A stretch of 64,000 nucleotides of DNA from the NCBI RefSeq assembly GCF_026810505.1, contig NZ_CP101750.1:5079501-5143500 (forward strand). Direction: 5' to 3'. Origin of the DNA: Streptomyces sp. Je 1-369. GTDB lineage: Bacteria > Actinomycetota > Actinomycetes > Streptomycetales > Streptomycetaceae. The notes below the pieces were generated by a model. It saw nothing but the letters and a program-made list of their open reading frames with translations, was not told the origin of the DNA and made no database searches. Made by a program: the position numbers and the translations under genes. Below, one piece after another: positions 43,942 to 52,745 of the stretch. How positions within the stretch are numbered: position 1 is the stretch's first letter; each line of letters opens with the position of its first letter.

Positions 43942-44165
43942 TCATCTGCCGGGGCCGGGACGGTGTCCGGAATTCGCCCGGACGAAATCGGGGACGTCGT
44001 CAGTCATCCACGTGCCCATTCCGGGCTGTCCCGGAATATCGCTCCCGTCGTAATAGTTCTTTGCGTCCGGATTGAGTACGGGCATCACCACGATGAACGT
44101 CAGGCTCTTCCCTTCCCTGGGCCAACAGCTCGAGGCCGGTCCCCATCCAATAGTTATTGGGATAG
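43942..44165 (-). pseudogene. Possible frameshifted gene remnant
   Basis: Two adjacent frames each look protein-like. One (about 44085-44200) reads PGRITLPGGNGYPNNYWM; the next frame (43942-44110) reads KSLTFIVVMPVLNPDAKNYY then DIPGQPGMGTWMTDDVPDFV and stops at 43942. A single frameshift near 44110 would join them. The area is lower in GC than its flanks and lies directly between mqnA (6 bp away) and the membrane protein, whose last codons it overlaps. No start codon with a ribosome site exists for the intact version. Product unknown. Confidence 0.35.
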
Positions 44166-44804
44166 CCGTTGCCGCCCGGCAGGGTTATCCGTCCCGGGTT
44201 GAGTGAGAGCCGCGCGGCGCCTCTTCAGGTACAGGTGCACGAGCCAGCCGCCCGCCACCGCGCAGAAGACGGCTGCCGCGACGCCCGGCAGCCACAGGTA
44301 GGGGTACTGCTCGTGGATCCAGCAGGGCTCGCCGTGCGCGAAGCACTCCGGTCCGCGGCGGCGGCGCTTGGGCCTGGTCGCTCCGAAGCAGAGCAGGAGA
44401 AGCAGACACGTCAGCGCCACGCCGGGAAGAGCGGCGGCCGCCCGGCCCGACGCACGCAGCGGCTCCTTCTTCCAGTTCGCCCGCGACAGCGGCACGACGA
44501 TCGCGGCGACGGCGGGCGGGGCGAGGAGCCCGATGGTGATCGCGAAGCCGTAGCCGCCGCCGGGCCAGGCGGGCGCGACCTCTCCCCACAGCGTGTCGCC
44601 CCAGGCCAGATCGGCCAGGCCGAAGAGGACCACCACGGCGAGGACGGCGAGGAACATCAGGGTGCCGAAGAGCCAGTTGGCCCGCTCCCCCTCCTCGGCC
44701 GCCCCCTTCCCCTTCCGCTCCCCCGACCGGCCGGAGGTCCGCGCCCCCGGCACGTGCTCGTACCGCAGCGCGGGCCCCGCGGCCCGCCGCCGGGAACTCC
44801 CCAC
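44154..44804 (-). CDS. Multi-helix membrane protein linked to the T7SS-like ATPase
   Basis: 216 residues; hydrophilic basic N terminus (RRRAAGPALRYEHVP), then about four helices: WLFGTLMFLAVLAVVVLFGLADLAWG, YGFAITIGLLAPPAVAAIVVPL, ALPGVALTCLLLLLCF and WLPGVAAAVFCAVAGGWLVHLYL. Extracytoplasmic CFAHGEPCWIHEQYPYLW has two Cys. No family recognised. GTG at 44804 with GAGGAGG; it starts 43 bp after the big ATPase stop in the same direction, so it is probably co-transcribed and may form part of its membrane complex (inference). Confidence 0.72.
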   Translation of the reverse strand: MGSSRRRAAGPALRYEHVPGARTSGRSGERKGKGAAEEGERANWLFGTLMFLAVLAVVVLFGLADLAWGDTLWGEVAPAWPGGGYGFAITIGLLAPPAVAAIVVPLSRANWKKEPLRASGRAAAALPGVALTCLLLLLCFGATRPKRRRRGPECFAHGEPCWIHEQYPYLWLPGVAAAVFCAVAGGWLVHLYLKRRRAALTQPGTDNPAGRQRLSQ

Positions 44805-44847
44805 GACCGCCTCCTCGCTTCTGTCAGGTCATCCGCCAGGTCATCCG

Positions 44848-47800
44848 CTACAGCGGAGTCGTCAACGTCGAGATCTCGCCGCTGCCGAGGTGCAGCATGC
44901 CCTTGCCCGGCGCCACCGGGCCGCCGACCATGCTGCGGGAGATCCTGAGCCCGATCAGATCGCCACTGGAGCTGTCCTGCGGCGACAGCAGAATGCCGCG
45001 GCGCCCCTTCTTCGCGTCGACCTGCCAGCCCGAGAAGCCGCTGCAGACGTCCTCCTCGTCACCGGCGAGGACCAGGGCGAGACCCAGGTCGGCGCCGCGC
45101 TGGATGATCCGCTTGAAGTGACTCGCCGCGTCCGCGTCCTCGAGGATCTCGGCGTCGTCGATGAGGACGACGACCGGGTCCTCCGGCGACGCCTCCGCCT
45201 CGTCGATGAGCTCCTCGAACTCGTCCTCGTCGATGTCGTCCCCGGTGAACACCTTCAGCACGCCCTCGGTGCCTTCGAGCGCCCGCAGCGGCGACTGGCG
45301 CGGCGCGGCGACGATGAGACGTACGCCCCGCGTACGGAACGAACGCGCCATGTTCATCAGGACCGTCGAGCGACCCGACTTGGCCGGACCCGCGATGACG
45401 AACGCGGGCACGCCTTCCGCCAGGTCGGGCCCGTACCCCATGACCTCGTCGCCGCCGATGCCCACCAGCGCCCACAGCTTGGAGCGCGAGGCGTCCGGGT
45501 CGCGCAGCTCCCACGCCTCCTCGAAGGAGATGCGGCTCGGCAGCGTGTCGACGCGGAACGGGCGGCGGTGGCGCGGCACGTCCGCGTCGCGGGCCGCGGC
45601 CCGCTCACCGATCGCGGCGATCGCGGCAGCCTGCCCCTGTCCGGTGGAGTCCTCGGAGAGCAGCGCGAACTGCGTCTCGGTGCCGCTCTCGTTCCTGAAG
45701 GCGCGGCCCGGCGCGATCTCCTCCGGGACCTTGCGGGCCGGGATGCCGAGCATCGAGAAGTCGGAGCGGTCGGCGAGGCGCAGGCCGTACTTGTCCTCGG
45801 TGAGGGAGGAGATGCGGCCCACCAGGAGCTGCCGGTCACCCGTCAGCACCATGTGGAGGCCGACGCTCGCGCCCTCGCGCATGATCGTCGTGATCTCGTC
45901 GGTCAGCGAACCGTGGTCGATCTCGCCGAGCGTGGGCAGCCAGCCCTCCCAGCGGTCGAGGAGTACGACGAGGTGCGGCAGCCGCTCGTCCTCGGCGGCG
46001 TCGGCCCGCTGCTCGCCGATGTCGGCGTACCCCTTGTCGGCGAGCAGGTCCTGGCGGCGGGTGAGTTCGCCCTTGAGGCGGTTGATGAGGCGCACCACGC
46101 GCTCGGTCTGGTTGCGGCCGACGACGGCGCCGCAGTGCGGCAGGCGGGTCAGCGCGTTGAGCGCGCCGTTGCCGCAGTCGATGCCGTAGAGGTGCACGTC
46201 GGCGCTGGAGTGCGTGCGGGCGAGCGAGGCGGCGATGGTCCGCAGGACCTGCGAGCGTCCTGAGCGCGGGGCGCCGCCGATCATCAGGTGGCCGAAGTGC
46301 GCGAAGTCCACGACGACCGGGCGGCGCGCCTGGTCGGCGGGGAGGTCCTCGACGCCGTACGGGGCGGGCGTGAGCGCGCCGGGGGCCGTGCGGGGCGCCG
46401 GGGCGGGGATCTCGTCGAGCAGCAGGGTCTCGCCGAGCGCGGGCAGCCAGGGGCTGTGCTGGGCGGGGATGCCGAGGGTCCGGTTCGCGTCGATGATCTC
46501 GTCGACGAGGACCTTCAGGTCGGTGATCTCCTCCTCCTCGCGGGCCTGCGCCTTCGGCTTCACGAGCGCGGCGCGGCCGAGGGCCGCCCAGTCCAGGGAG
46601 TCGACCCAGGGCGCGAGCAGCGTCGGGTCGGCGGCGCCGGGGCGGCGGCCACCGACACGGCCCGACTGGAACGGTACGAGGGAGGCGTGCCCCAGACGCA
46701 CGTACGCCCGTCCCGGGGTGTTCTTGGAGATGTGCCCGGCCTCGGGGGAGTCGATGACGTCGCTGGACTCGCCGCCGTCCGTCACGCGCAGCGCGATGCG
46801 GAGGTTGGTGTTGGCGCGGATCTCGGGCGACACGACACCGGAGGGCCGCTGCGTGGCGAGGAGCAGGTGGATTCCCAGCGAACGGCCACGCTGAGCGATG
46901 TTCACGAGCCCCGTCACGAAGTCGGGCAGGTCGCGCACCATCGACGCGAACTCGTCGATGACGATGAGGAGCCGCGGCACGGGCGCGTGCGACGGGTCGC
47001 GCCGCACCAGGTCCTGGTAGTCCTCGATGTCCTTGGCGTCGGCGTCGGCGAGGATGTGCTCGCGCCGCTTGAGCTCGGCTCCGAGGGATTCCAGGGCCCT
47101 CTCCACGAGGTGCGCGTCGAGGTCGGTGACCATGCCGACGGTGTGCGGCAGCTTCACACAGTCCTTGAACGCCGACCCGCCCTTGTAGTCCACGAGGACG
47201 AAGGTCATGTTCTCGGGCGTATTGGCGACGGCGAGCGCGGCCACGATGGTCTGCAGCAGCTCCGACTTACCGGAACCGGTGGTACCGGCGATGAGGCCGT
47301 GCGGGCCGTCCTTGCGCATGTCGATGCCGAAGGGCCCGTCGTACGACTCACCGATGACGGCCATCGTCGACTGCCCGCCCGCCTGCCACCTCGCCGTGAT
47401 CGCCCCGGCGGTCGGCGGCTCGAGCTGCAGCACGTCGAGCAACCGGCTCGACCCGGGCAGCGCGGAGTCCTCGGTCTCCCCGCTGATGTCGCGCAGCGGC
47501 GACACGGACCGCGCGACGCGCAGGCACCAGGCGGGGGTCACGAAGTCGGGCCGTACGTCGAGGAGCCGCTCGGCGCCGCTCATCTCGACGCGCAGCCGCA
47601 GCTCGCGCGGGGCGCCGGTCTGCTGCGGGTCGGGCGCGGTGGTGTGCCAGGCCTGGAAGGAGGGGAAGCCGCCGGGGGCCTGCTGGGGCATCGCGGGCCC
47701 GCTCGGCGCGCTCCCCAGGGCGCCGCCGCTCGCGTACGCGTTCGGGTCCGGGGCCGGCTTCGGCTCGGCGACGACGAAGGCCTGGCACTCACCGGGCAGG

Positions 47801-49623
47801 AACCGTTCTTCGGTATCGAGGCAGAGCGCGTACATGTGCACGGCGGGCCCTTCACGCAACAGCCGCACCACACCCGGCAGCGACCGAAGCCGCCGGGACC
47901 CGTCCCACACCACGACGATGTCGGGATCGGAGAAACTCGCGCCCTGACTCTTGTTGTCCTCGACGGCCTTGACCCTCGCATCGAGGATCTGGGTCAGCTC
48001 ACCGATGCGGGCGCCGACGGTCTCGGCGTCCGTCCCGATGAGTACGTTGATGTCCTGACCGCCGGACGGCCGGGCGTGCGGCAGCCACCGCACCCAGTCC
48101 CAGCTCTCCCGGGACGTGGCCTCGGTCAGCACATAGAACTGCACGTCCATCGGACTGTGCAGGGTCGCGGTCTGCGCGACGGCCCAGCGCCCGAGCGCGG
48201 TGGCGGAGTCGTCGGGCCCCGCGATGCCGATGACACCGAGCCCCTTCAGCGGCAGCGCGACGGGCGCGTCCTCGATCTTCCACGTCACCTGCCGCCGGTG
48301 GTCGTCCTTCTCCGGGTCGTCGAGGACGACCTCGGAGGGCAGCTGCCCGGTCCCGAACCGCACGAGCAGATGATCGGCATCGGTACGCCGCCGCTCCCAC
48401 AGGCGCGTACGGGGCCCGGTGGCGAGGGCGAGCACGGAGGCGGGATCGGGCACGGCATTACGCCGGTCGACCCGCTCGGCCACCAGCGCGTCCTGCGCAT
48501 CCCGCTCGATCCGGGCCTTGGTCTCCTTGTACTCCTTGACCTGCTTCGCATGGGACTTGCGCCCGTGCTTCTTGTCCATGAAGTAATTGCCGAACAGCAT
48601 GATGGGACTCAGTCCCGCCATGATCAGGTAGTACCAGCGATCGAAGATCATCGCGGCGACGACGGCACCGACCAGCGGAAACAGCGCCATCAACCACGGC
48701 AGTGGCCGCGCCTCGTACTCACGGGGCGGGCTGGGCAGCCGGAAACTGGTCTGCCGCTCGGGCGGCCGCAGCCGCGGCGGCCGGTTGTAGTCGAGCCCGG
48801 CACCGTCCTCGGACCACTTGAGGGCGGCGTTCGGAGGCGTGTAGCGGACGAGTTCGAGCAGCGTATTGCCCAGCGCGATCTGCCCCCCGAGCGGCCAGGC
48901 AACGGTATCGAGCCGCCCACTGCCCCCCTTGGCCCTCTCCCTCACCAGCTTGGCGCGGGCCTCCTTCCGCTCCTTCCACTCCTTGCGGGCCTGCCGCTCC
49001 CGCTTCTCCCGGGCCTTGCGGTCCTTCTTGGGCTCACCATCGACCGGCACCGCCGCCGAGACCGGCTCCGCCTCGTCCTCCTCGACCCCGAAGGGAGCGC
49101 CGTCGAGCGTCACCCCCTCCTTCTCCTCAGGGGTTCCGTGGAGGGTGGCCCGGCAGGTGCCGTCGGTTGCAACTGACAACGTCAGGGCGCGGCCGGGAAG
49201 CTCCGGATCGTCGATGCGGATGTACGAGGCGGGCCCGCTGCCGATGTCGTACCGCCCGATCCCGAGCCGGTGCACGGCGCCGGCGGCGGTACCGCTCGCG
49301 ACGCGCAGCTCGACGAGCCCCGAGGGCTCACCCGGCAGGCACCCGGCGGGATCGTCGAGGCTGACGACGGCGCCTTCGCGCAGCGGCGAGGTGACGACGG
49401 TGGCGGAGGGATCGACGGCGTACCCGTCCACGTAAATGATCGGAGCGCCGCCGCCGGGCGCCTGCTGCCCGTGCCCGATCGGAATGACCTGCGCGCCGCT
49501 GTGGCCGACCTGCCGGGCCAGTTCCACCGCGATGTCCTGCACGGTGGACTCGGGATCGGCGTCGAGAACCACGTCGGCGGTGCCCCCGCCGAACGGATCG
49601 ACGACGGTCAGAGTCAGGCGCAC
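44848..49623 (-). CDS. FtsK/SpoIIIE ATPase, type VII secretion (EccC/EssC) type with FHA-like N terminus
   Basis: 1591 residues. Residues 1-90 form a ubiquitin/YukD-like or FHA-type beta module (RLTLTVVDPFGGGTADVVL); 100-200 an FHA-like domain (IGRYDIGSGPASYIRIDDPELPGR); 210-260 are Lys/Arg/Glu-rich. Two membrane helices at about 306-345 (WLMALFPLVGAVVAAMIF, YYLIMAGLSPIMLFGNYF). Three ATPase domains follow: D1 Walker A GTTGSGKS (about 779) with Walker B LLIVIDEF; D2 GAPRSGRS (about 1114); D3 GPAKSGRS (about 1411) with VVVLIDDAE, the last two with Arg replacing the Walker Lys. EccC/EssC-like proteins recognise WXG100 substrates and drive their export. GTG at 49623 with GGGGAGGA upstream. The FHA layout recalls Firmicute EssC more than mycobacterial EccC. 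Confidence 0.87.
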   Translation of the reverse strand: MRLTLTVVDPFGGGTADVVLDADPESTVQDIAVELARQVGHSGAQVIPIGHGQQAPGGGAPIIYVDGYAVDPSATVVTSPLREGAVVSLDDPAGCLPGEPSGLVELRVASGTAAGAVHRLGIGRYDIGSGPASYIRIDDPELPGRALTLSVATDGTCRATLHGTPEEKEGVTLDGAPFGVEEDEAEPVSAAVPVDGEPKKDRKAREKRERQARKEWKERKEARAKLVRERAKGGSGRLDTVAWPLGGQIALGNTLLELVRYTPPNAALKWSEDGAGLDYNRPPRLRPPERQTSFRLPSPPREYEARPLPWLMALFPLVGAVVAAMIFDRWYYLIMAGLSPIMLFGNYFMDKKHGRKSHAKQVKEYKETKARIERDAQDALVAERVDRRNAVPDPASVLALATGPRTRLWERRRTDADHLLVRFGTGQLPSEVVLDDPEKDDHRRQVTWKIEDAPVALPLKGLGVIGIAGPDDSATALGRWAVAQTATLHSPMDVQFYVLTEATSRESWDWVRWLPHARPSGGQDINVLIGTDAETVGARIGELTQILDARVKAVEDNKSQGASFSDPDIVVVWDGSRRLRSLPGVVRLLREGPAVHMYALCLDTEERFLPGECQAFVVAEPKPAPDPNAYASGGALGSAPSGPAMPQQAPGGFPSFQAWHTTAPDPQQTGAPRELRLRVEMSGAERLLDVRPDFVTPAWCLRVARSVSPLRDISGETEDSALPGSSRLLDVLQLEPPTAGAITARWQAGGQSTMAVIGESYDGPFGIDMRKDGPHGLIAGTTGSGKSELLQTIVAALAVANTPENMTFVLVDYKGGSAFKDCVKLPHTVGMVTDLDAHLVERALESLGAELKRREHILADADAKDIEDYQDLVRRDPSHAPVPRLLIVIDEFASMVRDLPDFVTGLVNIAQRGRSLGIHLLLATQRPSGVVSPEIRANTNLRIALRVTDGGESSDVIDSPEAGHISKNTPGRAYVRLGHASLVPFQSGRVGGRRPGAADPTLLAPWVDSLDWAALGRAALVKPKAQAREEEEITDLKVLVDEIIDANRTLGIPAQHSPWLPALGETLLLDEIPAPAPRTAPGALTPAPYGVEDLPADQARRPVVVDFAHFGHLMIGGAPRSGRSQVLRTIAASLARTHSSADVHLYGIDCGNGALNALTRLPHCGAVVGRNQTERVVRLINRLKGELTRRQDLLADKGYADIGEQRADAAEDERLPHLVVLLDRWEGWLPTLGEIDHGSLTDEITTIMREGASVGLHMVLTGDRQLLVGRISSLTEDKYGLRLADRSDFSMLGIPARKVPEEIAPGRAFRNESGTETQFALLSEDSTGQGQAAAIAAIGERAAARDADVPRHRRPFRVDTLPSRISFEEAWELRDPDASRSKLWALVGIGGDEVMGYGPDLAEGVPAFVIAGPAKSGRSTVLMNMARSFRTRGVRLIVAAPRQSPLRALEGTEGVLKVFTGDDIDEDEFEELIDEAEASPEDPVVVLIDDAEILEDADAASHFKRIIQRGADLGLALVLAGDEEDVCSGFSGWQVDAKKGRRGILLSPQDSSSGDLIGLRISRSMVGGPVAPGKGMLHLGSGEISTLTTPL

Positions 49624-49738
49624 GATCGTCCTCCCCGGAGCTGAACAATGCGCCTGACGATATCCGCTCCCCCCTTCCCACAGGCAACGGCCCGTACACA
49701 GCCGCATCGCGGACCGGTACGCGCCGTCCCACCACTCC

Positions 49739-49803
49739 GAAGAACTCCATAGAAGAACTCCGTCGAAGAACTCAATCGAGGAACTTCTTCGCAGAACTTC
49801 GCA
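49739..49803. repeat. Five 13-bp tandem repeats in the divergent T7SS promoter
   Basis: Units begin GAAGAACTC at 49739, 49752 and 49765, then GAGGAACTT at 49778 and GCAGAACTT at 49791, each exactly 13 bp. They lie in the 329-bp gap between the ATPase start (49623) and the first WXG100-like gene (49953). The gap holds no other gene. The 13-bp period excludes coding origin; it looks like an iterated protein-binding array or unstable repeat. Confidence 0.75.
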
Positions 49804-49952
49804 CTCGCTCATAGCAGAGCTGTGACTGAACCGGGCTGTGATCCCCTCCGCCCCACCCGTAAGCTGCTGGCGCAAGAGCGGAAGATCACACCATCCGCGT
49901 TACGGGAGCCACGGGGGTTGGCCCTGCGGCGAGTTGATTGGGAGAGAGCCTC

Positions 49953-50252
49953 ATGGCCAAGGACCTTGATGTCACATATCAGGACATGCGAGACGCGGCC
50001 AAGCACGTGGTCAAGGAGAAGGACAAGCTCAACGAGAAGCTGGACGGCCTGAAGAAGTACATCAAGCACCTCGTCGAGACGGGCTTCGTCACGAAGAGCG
50101 CCTCAAAGGCGTTCGACGAGAACTTCGACGAGTTCGTCGAGGGCGCGAAGAAGACGATCGACGGCCTGGACGGCATGGGCGACTACCTGACCAACGCCGC
50201 GGACAAGTACGAGCAGATCGACGACGAGCTGGGCAAGGCTGCGCGCAAGTAG
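49953..50252 (+). CDS. WXG100-like protein (1)
   Basis: 99 residues, all helical: KDLDVTYQDMRDAAKHVVKEKDKL, a turn at ETGFVTKSASKAFDENF where WXG proteins have W-x-G, then YEQIDDELGKAARK. The hairpin-like size and the coiled-coil pattern fit an ESX/WXG100 secreted protein or its chaperone, but the Trp is replaced by Phe and Gly by Thr. ATG at 49953 with GGGAGAGAG 5 nt upstream; TTG at 49940 would add five residues. First gene of the plus-strand T7SS operon, opposite the ATPase. A 16-bp hairpin follows at 50271. Confidence 0.8.
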   Translation: MAKDLDVTYQDMRDAAKHVVKEKDKLNEKLDGLKKYIKHLVETGFVTKSASKAFDENFDEFVEGAKKTIDGLDGMGDYLTNAADKYEQIDDELGKAARK

Positions 50253-50270
50253 CCGGGAGCTCGGCTCCGT

Positions 50271-50311
50271 CGGGGCGGGAACGGCGGCACGCGCCCGCCG
50301 TTCCCGCCCCG
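50271..50311 (+). terminator. Hairpin between two WXG100-like genes
   Basis: CGGGGCGGGAACGGCG (50271-50286) pairs with its exact complement at 50296-50311, loop 9 nt. It lies in the 119-bp gap after WXG100 gene 1, and may partly stop transcription or protect the upstream mRNA, giving unequal expression. Confidence 0.6.
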
Positions 50312-50371
50312 CTCTCGTTGTTCGCAGATGAGAAGTGACGGGTACCACGTCGTGAGAAGAGGGGACGTCTC

Positions 50372-50677
50372 TTGGGGGAGTACGCGAGGATCGACGACCT
50401 GAACGTCATCCGTGAGATGGGTGTCGGGCTGGGCAGGATCAAGGACGCGTTCGACGGCCTGGACAAGCTGAAGGGCCAGTACGAGGATGACTTCGGTGAG
50501 CACGATCTGTCCTGGCAGTTCGGGGACTTCGTAGACAACTGGGACAAGCATCGCGAGGAGCTCGGCGACGAGATCAAACGTCTCGGAGACATCGCGAAGG
50601 CCGCGGCGAAGACGTACGAGAAGATCGACAGCGAGCTGGCCAAGGCGCTCCGCGACTCCGACAAGAAGAAGCCCTGA
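50372..50677 (+). CDS. WXG100-like protein (2) with GDFVDNWDK motif
   Basis: 101 residues, helical. YARIDDLNVIREMGVGLGRIKDAFDGLDKL, then the segment FGDFVDNWDKHREELGDEIKRLGDIAKAAAKTYEKIDSELAKAL. The DFVDNWDK motif near the middle is shared with the protein at 59348 and replaces a WXG turn. Start is TTG at 50372, with AGAGGGGA about 10 nt upstream. The stop overlaps the next ATG as TGATG. It is probably secreted or acts as a partner of the large protein that follows. Confidence 0.8.
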   Translation: MGEYARIDDLNVIREMGVGLGRIKDAFDGLDKLKGQYEDDFGEHDLSWQFGDFVDNWDKHREELGDEIKRLGDIAKAAAKTYEKIDSELAKALRDSDKKKP

Positions 50678-52050
50678 TGGCCGGCGCACGACCCAGGGAC
50701 TGGCAGCCGCTCGCCGACCAGGACCCGATCCCCGGAGACCCGGACCGCCTGGAACAGCTGGGCCGCAAACTCCGCAAGACGGCCGACGAGCTCGAGCGCC
50801 AGGTACGTCACCTCAAGGCGGCGTCGGAAGTGACGTCGTGGGACAGCGACGCCGGGAAAGAGTTCCGCGAGAAGGCCAAGAAGTGCCGGGGCCGTCTGGA
50901 GGCCGCGCACAAGCGCTACAAGACGGTGGCCGACGCGGTCGGCGACCGGATCGTGGACCACGGAGCCGACTACGAGTCGAACGCCTCGGCGCCACCCGGC
51001 AGTTATGCCACGGAACTCCACCGCGCCCAGCGGATCGCCGAGATCGCCCGGCAGGAGGCCCAGGAGGCGGAGGCCGACAAGAGTGCCGCCAAAAAGAGCC
51101 TCGACGGCCTCTCCGGGAAATCCGACAAGGGTGACGGCGCCAAGGGGGACGACAAGGAGCGCAAGGAGAAGCTGGAAGACCGGGCGGAGGCTGCCGGGAA
51201 GTCCCTGGAAGCGGCCCGCGACAAGCTGAAGAAGGCGCAGAGCATCCGCGACGACGCGGCGCGCAAGGCACGTGATGCCATTGACGACGTCATCTCCGAC
51301 GATGCGCTCAAGGATGGTTTCTGGGACGACTTCTCCCAGGTCGTGGACGTCGTGGCGAACTGGACGGAGAACATCTCCAAATGGGCCGGTATCGCCGCTC
51401 TCGCGGTCGGTTGGATTCCCATCGTCGGCCAGGGGCTGGCAGGATTTCTCGGCGCCGTCTCCATGGTGGCCACGATCATCAACATCGCCTGCACGGCCAT
51501 TCAGGTCGGTATGGGGGATGAGTCGTGGACGGCGCTTGCCACGGCTGCGGTGGGGTTGCTGATGATGGGCGCGGGCAAGGCGATGACCAAGGTCAGCGGT
51601 CGGTACGCCAAGGGGTTGGTGGACCGTATGCAGGCTGCCAAGAGCGGCAAGCTGACCGGCCGACAGCTCAAGCGCACCCGTCAGAAGTTCAACCGTGAGG
51701 CGGGATTCGTCAAGGGGCTGGAAAAGGGCGACATCGGGAAGTCGATGCGGGAGCCCGTGACCGAGCTGTTCAAGGGGTCCACGTGGAAAGACGGCTTCAA
51801 GGGTGGATACCGTGAGATGGGCCGAGTTTTGAAGGAACGCGGGAACGGCAGCCACCTGAAGGGGATCGGTAAGTCCTTCACCTTGGCGGACTCGTCCGCG
51901 GCATCATCCCTTGGTGAAGCCAAGGACCTGGGCAAGGGCCTGAAGGATGTCGGGTTCGATGTCAACAAGCTGTCGCGCAGGGCGACGCAGCTGAGCGTGG
52001 CCGGCAGCGGCGTGACCGCTGGTGGCCTCTTCGTCGACGAGGTGTCGTAA
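50677..52050 (+). CDS. Large T7SS-associated protein with DWQPL N-terminal domain (1)
   Basis: 457 residues. N terminus RPRDWQPLADQDPIPGDPDRLEQLGRKLRKTADEL belongs to a putative T7SS signal domain also present at 57933. A long helical, Lys/Glu/Ala-rich coiled coil (60-220) contains SGKSDKGDGAKGDDKERKEKL. Hydrophobic stretch at about 236-300 (WAGIAALAVGWIPIVGQGLAGFLGAV and VSMVATIINIACTAIQVG) could form membrane pores, then a hydrophilic, basic tail (320-457). No nuclease or toxin motif recognised at the C terminus. Likely a secreted or surface effector, or structural component. Its start overlaps the upstream stop, and its stop TAATG overlaps the next gene. Confidence 0.78.
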   Translation: MAGARPRDWQPLADQDPIPGDPDRLEQLGRKLRKTADELERQVRHLKAASEVTSWDSDAGKEFREKAKKCRGRLEAAHKRYKTVADAVGDRIVDHGADYESNASAPPGSYATELHRAQRIAEIARQEAQEAEADKSAAKKSLDGLSGKSDKGDGAKGDDKERKEKLEDRAEAAGKSLEAARDKLKKAQSIRDDAARKARDAIDDVISDDALKDGFWDDFSQVVDVVANWTENISKWAGIAALAVGWIPIVGQGLAGFLGAVSMVATIINIACTAIQVGMGDESWTALATAAVGLLMMGAGKAMTKVSGRYAKGLVDRMQAAKSGKLTGRQLKRTRQKFNREAGFVKGLEKGDIGKSMREPVTELFKGSTWKDGFKGGYREMGRVLKERGNGSHLKGIGKSFTLADSSAASSLGEAKDLGKGLKDVGFDVNKLSRRATQLSVAGSGVTAGGLFVDEVS

Positions 52051-52745
52051 TGGAGCATGAGCAGCAGGGCGCGAACGGAACTCCGCCGGGACCGGAGGAC
52101 GATTTCGTCGTCGAATTCGATTTCGACGGCGGTTGGCTCGGGCTCACTCTTCACGAGGGCACCAAGGCGGAAGCCCGGCAGCTGGCCGCAGACCTGGTGG
52201 CGCAGTTCGACCCGCTGTGCCTCGATGTCAGCAAGGCAGCGCTCCAGCAGGAACTGGAGGAGCATGCCCTGTCCGTCCAGGAGTCCGGACCGCTCCTGGC
52301 CGCGGTCGCCTACACCGACAGCGGCGTGTTCCTGGCGGATATGGCGGTTCTCGCCTACGGAGAGGACGGTGTCACACGACCCTCCCCAAAAGAGTACGAG
52401 GGGATGCTGTTGAAGTGGTCCTACGCCGAAGTGAAGGGCGACGCGCAGATCACCGAGGTCGAGTTGCCGATCGGGCCCGCTGTCCGGGTACAGGCGGTGC
52501 TGGTCGAGAAGCGGCGCTTCGGCTGGGGCAAGAAGCTGAGTGAGAGCGTCCGGTACTGGGTCTGGCCGACCGGCCACGAGGAGATCCTGCTGGCCGAGGC
52601 CAGGTGGCTCAACTTCGAGCGTACGGACGAGCTGACTGATCTCGTGGACCGCATCATGCCCTCCCTGCGCCTCGTGCCCGTCCCCCCGGAACCCACCCAC
52701 CCGGAACCCGGCCCGGCCGCACCCGAATCCCCCCGTGAGCTCTGA
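52050..52745 (+). CDS. Unknown T7SS-linked protein, family A
   Basis: 231 residues, soluble. It alternates short hydrophobic strands (DDFVVEFDFDGGWLGLTLH, GPLLAAVAYTDSGVFLADMAVLAYG, PAVRVQAVLVEKRRFGWG, YWVWPTGHEEILLAEARWLNFE) and ends with a Pro-rich tail PVPPEPTHPEPGP. Possibly a chaperone or immunity-like partner of the upstream large protein. No family recognised. ATG at 52050, coupled to upstream and overlapping downstream. Confidence 0.75.
   Translation: MEHEQQGANGTPPGPEDDFVVEFDFDGGWLGLTLHEGTKAEARQLAADLVAQFDPLCLDVSKAALQQELEEHALSVQESGPLLAAVAYTDSGVFLADMAVLAYGEDGVTRPSPKEYEGMLLKWSYAEVKGDAQITEVELPIGPAVRVQAVLVEKRRFGWGKKLSESVRYWVWPTGHEEILLAEARWLNFERTDELTDLVDRIMPSLRLVPVPPEPTHPEPGPAAPESPREL

Noticed and set aside
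43963..44202. Plus-strand frame opposite the suspected pseudogene
   Set aside because: Less protein-like than the minus-strand frames; no ribosome-binding site or family.
44154..44804. The membrane protein as EccB, EccE or EssB
   Set aside because: Size, helix number and lack of family motifs do not fit any of them.
46288..49176. A 962-codon open frame on the plus strand opposite the large ATPase gene
   Set aside because: It is antisense to a well-conserved ATPase with intact Walker motifs; its Arg/Gly/Asp/Val composition is the usual shadow of GC-rich codons.
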